Source of the DNA: an uncultured Eubacteriales bacterium
GTDB lineage: Bacteria > Bacillota > Clostridia > Christensenellales > UBA1242
Assembly: GCA_902796635.1 (NCBI GenBank)
Contig: CADBPU010000008.1
Location: forward strand, 1 to 5,630
Length of the DNA: 5,630 bases
Direction: 5' to 3'
This document shows, piece by piece, positions 1 through 5,630 of the stretch; position 1 is the stretch's first letter; every line of letters begins with the position of its first letter. The notes below the pieces were generated by a model. It ran no database searches. It saw only the letters and a list, made by a program, of their open reading frames with translations, and was not told the DNA's origin. Position numbers and translations under genes: made by a program.

Positions 1-1167
1 GTCCAATCTATATATCTTGTTGAATTCGGTTTCTTCTGTTTTGGCTGTACCTGTCATACCAGAAAGTTTTTTGTAAAGTCTAAAATAATTTTGATAAGTA
101 ATTGTTGCAACTGTGATGTTTTCATCATGAATTTCAACACGTTCCTTTGCTTCCAATGCTTCATGTATACCATCACTATATCTTCTGCCCGGCATAACAC
201 GGCCTGTAAATTCATCAACAATCAAAACTTCGCCGTCATGCACGATATAGTTTTTGTCCTTTTCAAACATAAAGCGTGCTTTTAAGGCGTTGTTGATATA
301 ATGGTCTTGCTCCATATTTTCTACGTCTGAAATATTTGCAATTCCATAATATCTTTCGGCTTTTGCTATACCTGCGTCAGTAAGACGAACTTGCTTTTTT
401 TCTTCATCAATTTCAACATCTTTTTCTTTTTTGAGTGTTGCAACAAAATCTCTTGCTTTTGTGTAGCCCTCTGTATTTTTGAATCCCTTTCCGCCAGAAA
501 TGATGAGTGGTGTTCTTGCTTCATCAATCAAAACGCTATCGACTTCGTCCACAATAGAAAAATTGTGTCCACGTTGAACTTTTTGCTTTATGTCAACGCA
601 CATATTATCACGAAGATAGTCAAAACCAAACTCACTGTTTGTTCCATAAGTGATATCACAAAGATAAGCATTTCTTTTTTGCTCTGCATTTTCACCAGAA
701 AGTGTGATTCCAACTTTAAGTCCCAAAAATTCAAAGACCTTTCCCATCCACTCGCTATCACGTTTTGCAAGATATTCATTTACTGTAACAATATGCACAC
801 CTTTTTCGCTCAATGCATTGAGATATGCTGGCAAAGTTTCAACCAATGTTTTACCTTCTCCAGTTTTCATTTCTGCAATACGTCCTTGATGAAGTGCAAT
901 ACCACCAATGACTTGCACATAATAGTGTTTCATTTTAAGTACTCTTGCACTTGCTTCTCTAACTACCGCATAAGCATTTGGCAAGATATCATCAAGCGTT
1001 TTGCCTGACTTTAATTCTTCTTTTAATACATTTGTTTGATTTTTTAATTCTTCATCAGTCATGGCTTGATACTTTGATTCAAGCAACATAACTTTGTCTG
1101 CAATTACTTTTAATTTTTTTACGCTTCTTGCATTATCACTTGCAAAAAGCCAAGAAAACATTCCCAT
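1..1167 (-). CDS. secA: Preprotein translocase ATPase SecA, N-terminal part (3' end off window)
   Basis: SecA is the cytoplasmic motor that binds preproteins and drives them through the SecYEG channel by ATP hydrolysis. The window holds the first 389 codons of a protein usually 800-900 residues long. Visible in order: an N-terminal helix of SecA type (MGMFSWLFAS); the GGIALHQGRIAEM stretch leading into Walker A MKTGEGKT (100-107); YGTNSEFGFDYLRDNM (174-189); the DEAD-type Walker B DEVD (207-210), followed by the hallmark LIDEARTPLIISG (213-225); the preprotein cross-linking domain from about 226, with the conserved TGRVMPGRRYSDGIHEA (321-337); and the return to the first nucleotide-binding domain at ITYQNYFRLYKKLSGMTGTA (356-375). 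All are intact. The start at 1167 has GGAG (1174-1177) six bases upstream; a second ATG two codons in is less well spaced. The reading frame is open to base 1. The second nucleotide-binding domain and C-terminal tail are not visible. Identification is essentially certain. Confidence 0.98.
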   Translation of the reverse strand, partial: MGMFSWLFASDNARSVKKLKVIADKVMLLESKYQAMTDEELKNQTNVLKEELKSGKTLDDILPNAYAVVREASARVLKMKHYYVQVIGGIALHQGRIAEMKTGEGKTLVETLPAYLNALSEKGVHIVTVNEYLAKRDSEWMGKVFEFLGLKVGITLSGENAEQKRNAYLCDITYGTNSEFGFDYLRDNMCVDIKQKVQRGHNFSIVDEVDSVLIDEARTPLIISGGKGFKNTEGYTKARDFVATLKKEKDVEIDEEKKQVRLTDAGIAKAERYYGIANISDVENMEQDHYINNALKARFMFEKDKNYIVHDGEVLIVDEFTGRVMPGRRYSDGIHEALEAKERVEIHDENITVATITYQNYFRLYKKLSGMTGTAKTEETEFNKIYRLD

Positions 1168-1194
1168 TTTTTACTCCAATATATTTTTTAATGT

Positions 1195-1213
1195 TTGTGA
1201 ATATACCCCACAA
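1195..1213. repeat. Small dyad TTGTG-N9-CACAA at the predicted secA transcription start
   Basis: TTGTG (1195-1199) and CACAA (1209-1213) form a perfect five-base inverted repeat just downstream of the predicted -10, at or just after the start point. One half reads TTGTGAA like a Rex half-site, but the spacer is 9 rather than 8 bases and the other half is CCCCACAA, so it does not fit that operator well. It could also be a weak hairpin at the 5' end of the secA leader. Confidence 0.25.
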
Positions 1214-1220
1214 TACCTAT

Positions 1221-1248
1221 ATTCTATCAAAAATTTTCAAAATGACAA
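1221..1248 (-). promoter_or_regulatory. Probable secA promoter, sigma-A type with extended -10
   Basis: On the minus strand a -35 element TTGTCA (1243-1248, 5/6 to consensus) is followed after 16 bases by TAGAAT (1221-1226, 5/6). TGA directly before it supplies the extended -10 TGn. Transcription would begin near 1214, giving a leader of about 47 bases that carries the GGAG ribosome-binding site at 1174-1177. The match is good but the region is very AT-rich, where chance matches are common. Confidence 0.6.
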
Positions 1249-1290
1249 ATAATTTTTATATATTTATCATTTATATACTTTATCATTTTG
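1238..1290. repeat. Inverted repeat CAAAATGA / TCATTTTG in the comF-secA gap
   Basis: CAAAATGA (1238-1245) and its exact complement TCATTTTG (1283-1290) are separated by 37 bases. One further position on each side pairs after a mismatch. The right arm overlaps the -35 of the upstream candidate promoter and the left arm overlaps the -35 of the main secA promoter. The loop is too long and the arms too AT-rich for a terminator. It could be a paired operator or chance. Confidence 0.3.
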
Positions 1291-1294
1291 TCAA
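1266..1294 (-). promoter_or_regulatory. Weaker upstream promoter candidate for secA
   Basis: A perfect -35 TTGACA (minus strand, 1289-1294) lies ten bases after the comF stop codon. A 17-base spacer leads to AATGAT (1266-1271), only 4/6 to the -10 consensus; TATAAA is also present but only 13 bases away. It may be a second, weaker start for secA or a chance match in AT-rich DNA. Confidence 0.25.
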
Positions 1295-1303
1295 AAAAGT
1301 AAA

Positions 1304-2038
1304 TCAATTTGTTACACCATCTGGCATTTGATGACAAAGTGTGAGAACATCAACATTTTTTGCACCTGCCTTTTTCAACACACCAGCAATCTCGCAAACA
1401 GTTGCACCTGTTGTGAAAATATCATCAACAATCAAAACATTTTTGTTTTTGACTGCATTTTTATCAACCACCTTAAACGCACCAATCAAATTTGTTTGTC
1501 TATCCTTGAAATCTAACTTGACTTGATTTTGCGTTTCAAGAACTTTTTGAACGCAAGTGCAGTTTACTTCAATGCCATTTTTGGCGAAAGAATCACACAA
1601 CAACTCTGCTTGATTAAAACCACGTGTTTTGAAACTCTTTTTGCTTATTGGTGCAGGTATGACAACATCGGCAGAAAAATTTTCTTTTTGATACAAATCA
1701 AACAAAAAATTACTTAAATATTCTGCATAATATTTATTGCCAAAATACTTCAAATTGATAATTACATCTTTAATTTTACCTGCATATAAAAACACTGCTC
1801 TTGCTTTATCAAATCCTCTATCAACATGATTTTTACAACGCATACAATATCTTGCTTGACTTTTGATTGGCTCTCCACACTTTTTGCAAACTTTTGTATC
1901 CAAAAATGGCAGAGATAGCAAGCACTCATCACAAACACAATATCTACTATCTTTGTCAAGTTCTTTGCCACAAAACAAACATTTTATGTCTTTAATAAAA
2001 ATTGTACTTGTCAAAAATTCTCTCAATTTTTTATTCAT
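1304..2038 (-). CDS. comF: ComF family protein (phosphoribosyltransferase fold with N-terminal zinc ribbons)
   Basis: The 244-residue length is normal for ComF/ComFC. ComF proteins are cytoplasmic and needed for natural transformation where studied; their phosphoribosyltransferase-like domain has no settled substrate. The N-terminus carries two zinc-binding modules: C20-x2-C23 with C36-x2-C39, and C51-x2-C54 with C65-x2-C68. The core contains the family block VVIPAPISKKSFKTRGFNQA (125-144), then ETQNQVKLDFKDRQTN (168-183), and the PRPP-binding loop VLIVDDIFTTGAT (201-213), with the two acidic residues and TTG intact. The start at 2038 is supported by AAGGGA (2045-2050) six bases upstream. It lies 38 bases after the small membrane protein gene and is probably co-transcribed with it and the methyltransferase. 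No other competence gene is visible, so a role in DNA uptake here is an inference from the family; related proteins occur in bacteria not known to be competent. Confidence 0.95.
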   Translation of the reverse strand: MNKKLREFLTSTIFIKDIKCLFCGKELDKDSRYCVCDECLLSLPFLDTKVCKKCGEPIKSQARYCMRCKNHVDRGFDKARAVFLYAGKIKDVIINLKYFGNKYYAEYLSNFLFDLYQKENFSADVVIPAPISKKSFKTRGFNQAELLCDSFAKNGIEVNCTCVQKVLETQNQVKLDFKDRQTNLIGAFKVVDKNAVKNKNVLIVDDIFTTGATVCEIAGVLKKAGAKNVDVLTLCHQMPDGVTN

Positions 2039-2076
2039 ATATTATCCCTTGTAATTATTGATATTGATACAAAATA

Positions 2077-2286
2077 TCAGTTTTGTTCTTTGTTTTTATC
2101 TCGTAAAATTTTATCCGCTTCATAATTATTTTTATTTTGAGATAATTTCTCATTAAATTCTGTTTCTGTTAGTATTTTAGTTTTATTTTTATGATACTTA
2201 AAAATAATCATAAACACAAGAAATGATATAAACAACGCGACAAATAACACGCCAAAAATCAAAAGTGCAAACTCTACATCTGTCAT
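2077..2286 (-). CDS. Small single-pass membrane protein, unknown function
   Basis: This is a 69-residue protein that I do not recognise. A short N-terminus (MTDVEF) is followed by one strongly hydrophobic helix at about residues 7-29 (LLIFGVLFVALF and onward). After it comes KYHKNKTK and a highly charged, polar C-terminal tail rich in K, N, E and D. The positive residues after the helix predict the N-terminus outside and the tail in the cytoplasm. Evidence that it is real: its ATG overlaps the methyltransferase stop as ATGA, a GGAG site lies eight bases upstream inside the preceding gene, the hydropathy pattern is coherent, and it fills the gap before comF. The overlap suggests translational coupling to the methyltransferase. 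No catalytic motif, lipobox or cysteine is present. Confidence 0.75.
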   Translation of the reverse strand: MTDVEFALLIFGVLFVALFISFLVFMIIFKYHKNKTKILTETEFNEKLSQNKNNYEADKILRDKNKEQN

Positions 2287-2894
2287 AACTTTTTCTCCAA
2301 AATCAAAATTCCATCTTCAATATCTAATAATTGACTTTCAAACTCTGCATCATTTTTTGTGATATTGATAAACTCTCTCAAATTTCGTACTATCGTAATT
2401 TTTTTGTGTATAACTTTACTATCGTCAAGCACCATGCCAAAATACAGCACATCATCACAAAATATTGTGCCACCTTTTGAAATTAGTTTTTTTAGATAAT
2501 CCCAGTATTTGATATATTGCCCCTTGGGTCCATCAACAAATACAAAGTCAAAACTTTCTTTGCAATTTTTCAAATATTCAAGTGCATCAGCATTTTCAAT
2601 TTTTACTCTGCCAGCAAGTCCATATTTTGCAAAGGTTTGCTCTGCCATTTTACACATATCTTTGTTTATATCAATAGTAGTCAAAAAAGCATCAGTGTTT
2701 GCAAAAAGCATCAATGCTCCACTGCACCCACCCGCCGTACCAATTTCCAAAATTTTGTGTGGCTGTTTCTTGACTACTATATCGCACAAAATATCAGCCG
2801 TTTGTGGTCTTACGGCTGGAATATATTTTTCTCTGCAATCAACAGAAAAATTTAGCAATTGTTTTTTTAATTCTTCAAAATTATTAACTTTCAT
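2283..2894 (-). CDS. Class I SAM-dependent O-methyltransferase, COMT/TrmR-like
   Basis: This 203-residue Rossmann-fold methyltransferase belongs to the small metal-dependent O-methyltransferase family, whose Bacillota members include TrmR (5-hydroxyuridine in tRNA) and catechol-type enzymes. Numbering from the ATG: EKYIPAV (22-28) is the family N-terminal block; SAM motif I is ILEIGTAGGCSG (48-59); an acidic residue for the ribose lies in TTIDIN (D75); D103 lies in the adenine-side motif NADALEYL; D121 in FVFVDGPKGQY and D147 in FCDDVLYFGMV are the expected metal ligands. The usual Asn after the latter is Asp here (D148). The C-terminal DGILILEKK block is typical. I take the ATG at 2894; TTG at 2900 (+2 residues) is possible, and neither has a clear Shine-Dalgarno site. 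The substrate cannot be read from sequence; TrmR-like tRNA modification is the best guess. It is first in a probable operon with the small membrane protein and comF. Confidence 0.9.
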   Translation of the reverse strand: MKVNNFEELKKQLLNFSVDCREKYIPAVRPQTADILCDIVVKKQPHKILEIGTAGGCSGALMLFANTDAFLTTIDINKDMCKMAEQTFAKYGLAGRVKIENADALEYLKNCKESFDFVFVDGPKGQYIKYWDYLKKLISKGGTIFCDDVLYFGMVLDDSKVIHKKITIVRNLREFINITKNDAEFESQLLDIEDGILILEKKL

Positions 2895-2925
2895 AATCAA
2901 TGGGACAATTTTTGCCTATGCATTA

Positions 2926-2936
2926 ATGATATCATA
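2926..2936 (-). promoter_or_regulatory. Palindrome with a weak -10-like element upstream of the methyltransferase
   Basis: The 66 bases between the terminator tail and the methyltransferase must hold the promoter of the downstream genes if the terminator is efficient. The only -10-like string is TATGAT (minus strand, 2931-2936), with no convincing -35 (best about 3/6). It overlaps the perfect ten-base palindrome ATGATATCAT (2926-2935). The palindrome could be a repressor site over the -10, or simply AT-rich chance. No promoter is assigned with confidence. Confidence 0.2.
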
Positions 2937-2960
2937 AAAATTGAAAATGATAAAATGAAA

Positions 2961-2991
2961 TAAATAAAAAATAGGCATTTCTGCCTATTTT
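2961..2991 (-). terminator. Intrinsic terminator after the large membrane protein gene
   Basis: Read on the minus strand, AAAATAGGCA (2991-2982) pairs perfectly with TGCCTATTTT (2977-2968) across the tetraloop GAAA, a GNRA-type loop. It is followed by a T-rich run (TTTTTTATTTATTT counting the end of the stem). The hairpin begins seven bases after the TAA stop codon of the large gene. This is a classic Rho-independent terminator and separates that gene from the methyltransferase. On the plus strand the same hairpin has no good T-tract and no upstream gene. Confidence 0.9.
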
Positions 2992-2997
2992 GTAATT

Positions 2998-5630
2998 TTA
3001 CAATCCAAGTGCTGTTGCATACGCTCCAAACATTGTTTCAAATGATGAATAGCCATCACGTGCTTGATAAATTGCATCCACTGCATCTTTCTTTCCTTGG
3101 TCCAAACCAGAATCCTGAACTTTTTGATTAATAAGTTCTGCAACGTAGTTTCCAATTTTTTCAACTGCATTAGCATTGAATATCAAACCAAAGTCATCGT
3201 CCAAATCATCTATTTCCTTGCCTAAATTTGTAAGATATGTGCTATCCATATCGCTTGCATTTGGAACTGCTTTAAGATTATTAATCTTTGCTTCCAAACC
3301 TTCAAGCTGACTTACAACATCTAATATTGATGCTTGGTCAGTTCTGTCTTGTTCAAGTTGTTCAATGACATCATCCATAATGTCAATGTCTGCAATTGTT
3401 ATTTCTCCTGCAACACCAACAAGTGCATCATACAGAACATCATTTGTAATTATTCCACTCTTGCTGTTTCCGTCAACATCAAGCAATCCATTTTGCAAGT
3501 ATGCTTTGAATGAAGCAATATCGCTTATATTTGCGTGTATCAAATCGTATATATATCCAAGTTCTTCGGTATAATTTAACTCATTTGAGATATTTGAAAG
3601 CGCATGGTCAATGGCTGTTTGCAAACAATTATCAATAGTTATTGATTCGGTTTCTTCTGTATAATAATCAACAATGATATTTTTAATTAAATTTCCACCA
3701 AACAATGCACTATTTTTTATTTTGTCAAGAACCACTCCAATATCAACAAATTTTTGTCTATCTGTTGATGTTATGTCTTTAATACTTAATGCATTTGAAA
3801 CTGCAACAAGTTCTGCTTCATAACTAACAATATTATTTATGTTATTCATAATTGTTGTCTTGTATGGTGCAATCATTTCTGGCAATGTCAATTCGCTGAC
3901 AAAACTATTTATAACCAATTTGCAATTTGCATAACTCAACAACACACTGCCACTTGCAATGGCTGTGTCAAGTTTGTTGCCAAGTGCTTGCAAGTTTGCT
4001 TGTTGCATGATGTCATCTTCAAAATGTCCACCATCAACCAGACCTCGAACAAATACATATACTGGATTGATTTTTGCCCACTCTGCTTCAAAACTATCAA
4101 TAGTTTTTACACTATTCAATATTGTTTGAATATTGTTTGTTGCAAATGGTAAATTATTATCATTTACATATCCAACAGCAATGTTGTTTGCTTTTGAAAT
4201 AATATTGTCAATATTGAGTGCATATATTTCAGTTAATTTAACTTTGTCAAGCATCTTGCAAACCAAAACTTCGTCTACACTTTCTGCTTCGTCATATAGT
4301 TTGTATGCCTGACCAAAATAACCGAGTTCTGTCTCAAAATTTTGAATTGAACTAATTGTATTAATAGCATCATACGCAGCATCTTTTAATTCTTGTCTAA
4401 TTTCTTGTTCTTTTACAAGTTTTGTTGCATAAGTTTTTCCATAATTAATTATTGAATTATATGTTGCTGTGCTGATAATTTTTGCATCTTCTGTATTTTT
4501 AACATAATCAAGAATTGAACCAACATTTGCAAAATTTTGAGTATCAATATATATCTTTGATGTCTTGTCAATATTTTTTGCAATGTCAACACCATTTTCA
4601 ACAAGCAATTTCATAAATGATTTCAAACCATCAATTTGCACTCCACCATCAACGGCAGTATAAACAACTTTTACATCATCGCCTTCGTATTCAAATGTTG
4701 GGATTAAATCAATAGCATACTTTATTGCTGGCTCAAATGCCACATCAATAACTGTGCTTATTGTTTTCATTTCAAATGCTTTGTCAACAATGTCATTTCC
4801 AAGTTCTTTTATCTCGGCAGTTTTTTCATTGAGTTTGAGTTGTAAATCATCAAAATCAAAGCCAGCATGCAATAAATCAGCCAAAAGGTCGGCATCATTA
4901 ACTTGACCAGCAATTTCTACAACTGTGGATAAATCCTTGCTGACATCACTAATTTTTATTACTTTACTATAATCTATTTCATTTTCTGCACTAATTCCAC
5001 AAAATGCTCTGATTATATCTTTCATTACATTATTTATCAAATCATTTTCAAAATGTGGAAGTTGTATAAAATAATCACTTCTTGTTAAAATATTTTTTGC
5101 TACATAAGGAACAAGTTCTTCATAAACACTTTTTACAATACCACTAGAAAGCACTCTTTTTTGTGCATCATCAACTGCTGGCAATATTTCTTCAATATCT
5201 GCTTTTGAAAGATTATTAAAATCTTTATCTTTCACAATCAAGTAGTCTTTGTATGCTGGTGCCAAATTTTCAACTTCTGCATCAAAATTAAAGGTTGAGC
5301 CATTAAATCTTGTTGTTGTTAATCTAGATGCACCAGATTGAACAAAACCTAGCCCTGTATATTTGAAAGCCAAGTTCAAATAACTATTTTCGTATACATA
5401 CAAGAATTGTGATTTTTCGCCAAGCATTTGACTAACAAGCCCTTTTGTTGTTCCGTCGCTTTGTTCTGTTGCTGTTTCTGCCTCAACCTTCAGTATTGCA
5501 TTATTTATTGAAGCAAGTGGAATAAAAGTAAACATACAAACCAAAAGGCCTAGTCCCAGTCCAACCAAAGCGCCAAAACCACCATGTTTTTTTGGCTCTG
5601 CGACCTTTTGATTAATTACTGGCTTTTTTA
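2998..5630 (-). CDS. Large membrane-anchored repeat protein of unknown function (5' end off window)
   Basis: I do not recognise this protein. The frame is open from the right edge to the TAA at 2998, giving 876 visible codons. A TTG at 5568 gives an 856-residue reading but lies inside the membrane helix, so it is not the real start. Numbering from the first whole codon at the edge: residues 1-17 are a basic, Pro-containing cytoplasmic segment (KKPVINQKVAEPKKHGG); 18-40 are one hydrophobic helix (GALVGLGLGLLVCMFTFIPL); then a Thr/Ser/Glu-rich linker to about 62 and some 810 residues of acidic, mainly helical sequence. The positive N-terminus predicts this bulk to be outside the membrane. There is no second membrane helix, LPXTG sorting signal or recognisable enzyme motif. 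From about residue 276 the sequence is built of degenerate 80-93-residue repeats. A short strand-like insert (about 311-334, FEYEGDDVKVVYTAVDGG) breaks the helical pattern. Four cysteines outside the membrane are scattered (210, 457, 569, 668). It ends with its own terminator. Confidence 0.85.
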   Translation of the reverse strand, partial: KKPVINQKVAEPKKHGGFGALVGLGLGLLVCMFTFIPLASINNAILKVEAETATEQSDGTTKGLVSQMLGEKSQFLYVYENSYLNLAFKYTGLGFVQSGASRLTTTRFNGSTFNFDAEVENLAPAYKDYLIVKDKDFNNLSKADIEEILPAVDDAQKRVLSSGIVKSVYEELVPYVAKNILTRSDYFIQLPHFENDLINNVMKDIIRAFCGISAENEIDYSKVIKISDVSKDLSTVVEIAGQVNDADLLADLLHAGFDFDDLQLKLNEKTAEIKELGNDIVDKAFEMKTISTVIDVAFEPAIKYAIDLIPTFEYEGDDVKVVYTAVDGGVQIDGLKSFMKLLVENGVDIAKNIDKTSKIYIDTQNFANVGSILDYVKNTEDAKIISTATYNSIINYGKTYATKLVKEQEIRQELKDAAYDAINTISSIQNFETELGYFGQAYKLYDEAESVDEVLVCKMLDKVKLTEIYALNIDNIISKANNIAVGYVNDNNLPFATNNIQTILNSVKTIDSFEAEWAKINPVYVFVRGLVDGGHFEDDIMQQANLQALGNKLDTAIASGSVLLSYANCKLVINSFVSELTLPEMIAPYKTTIMNNINNIVSYEAELVAVSNALSIKDITSTDRQKFVDIGVVLDKIKNSALFGGNLIKNIIVDYYTEETESITIDNCLQTAIDHALSNISNELNYTEELGYIYDLIHANISDIASFKAYLQNGLLDVDGNSKSGIITNDVLYDALVGVAGEITIADIDIMDDVIEQLEQDRTDQASILDVVSQLEGLEAKINNLKAVPNASDMDSTYLTNLGKEIDDLDDDFGLIFNANAVEKIGNYVAELINQKVQDSGLDQGKKDAVDAIYQARDGYSSFETMFGAYATALGL
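3001..4803 (-). repeat. Degenerate protein-level tandem repeats (about seven units of 80-93 residues)
   Basis: Two boxes alternate through the C-terminal two thirds of the large protein (numbering from the window-edge codon). Box 1 is roughly (L/I)G..(L/I)D, seen as LGNDIVD (D282), VGSILD (D374), KMLD (D461), LGNKLD (D554), IGVVLD (D635), NGLLD (D717) and LGKEID (D807); spacings are 92, 87, 93, 81, 82 and 90. Box 2 is [FY]E.EL-like: SFMKLL (F338), FETEL (F431), FEAEW (F513), YEAEL (Y603), YTEEL (Y686), LEAKI (L777), FETMF (F863). Box 2 comes 49-60 residues after box 1, and the next box 1 follows 30-41 residues later. Many units carry a helix such as INNIVS or INTISS just before box 2. The last unit is cut off after box 2 by the stop codon. 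DNA identity between units is low, so these are old, diverged repeats. Confidence 0.65.

Noticed and set aside
391..1008. A 205-codon open frame on the plus strand, opposite secA
   Set aside because: It is antisense to unmistakable SecA sequence. Its translation is rich in Phe, Cys, Asn and Ile without domain logic, as expected for the complement of an AT-rich gene. No ribosome-binding site was seen.
1168..1303. A terminator between comF and secA
   Set aside because: No GC-containing stem followed by a T-tract is present. The only inverted repeat has an eight-base AT-rich arm and a 37-base loop.
2509..2937. Open frames on the plus strand opposite the methyltransferase (up to 142 codons)
   Set aside because: They are shadows of the methyltransferase frame, with low-information translation and no start signal; the minus-strand motifs are clear.
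2968..2991. The terminator hairpin acting on the plus strand as well
   Set aside because: On the plus strand the stem is followed by GTAATTTTAC rather than a T-run, and no plus-strand gene is present to terminate.
24..3660. A 16-base exact match between 24-39 (in secA) and 3645-3660 (in the large gene)
   Set aside because: Both copies encode TEETE in Glu-rich stretches with the same common codons. The flanks diverge immediately, so it is coincidence rather than a mobile or regulatory repeat.
2998..5630. The large protein as a YhgE/Pip-like secretion accessory protein or a sortase-anchored adhesin
   Set aside because: It lacks the C-terminal membrane helices of YhgE/Pip and any LPXTG tail, and no family motif could be recognised.

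Overview
The window is AT-rich throughout, and every credible gene lies on the minus strand, so transcription runs from high to low coordinates. The SecA sequence, the ComF protein with its zinc ribbons, the strong Shine-Dalgarno sites on three of the starts and the codon bias point to a low-GC Gram-positive bacterium (Bacillota/Clostridia-like, possibly an uncultivated gut or anaerobic lineage). That placement is inferred from sequence style, not from a search.

In transcription order: (1) 5630-2998, a large membrane-anchored protein of unknown function. Its N-terminus lies beyond the window edge. It has one transmembrane helix near the start and about 830 residues of mostly helical, repeat-built sequence predicted to be outside the membrane. 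(2) 2991-2961, a near-ideal intrinsic terminator seven bases after its stop codon. (3) 2894-2283, a class I SAM-dependent O-methyltransferase of the COMT/TrmR type. (4) 2286-2077, a 69-residue single-pass membrane protein whose start overlaps the methyltransferase stop as ATGA. (5) 2038-1304, a ComF-family phosphoribosyltransferase-like protein. (6) 1303-1168, an intergenic region with a good sigma-A-type promoter (extended -10), a weaker second candidate, and small dyads. (7) 1167-1, the first 389 residues of the Sec translocase ATPase SecA, running off the left edge.

Genes 3-5 look like one transcription unit (4-base overlap, then a 38-base gap). secA appears to have its own promoter, but no terminator was seen between comF and secA, so read-through is possible. 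The secA neighbourhood is ordinary housekeeping DNA. The only clearly undescribed item is the large protein. Its C-terminal two thirds consists of about seven degenerate repeats of roughly 80-93 residues, defined by two alternating sequence boxes. There is no CRISPR array, tRNA, rRNA, insertion sequence or phage signature, and I do not see convincing evidence of a novel multi-gene system.
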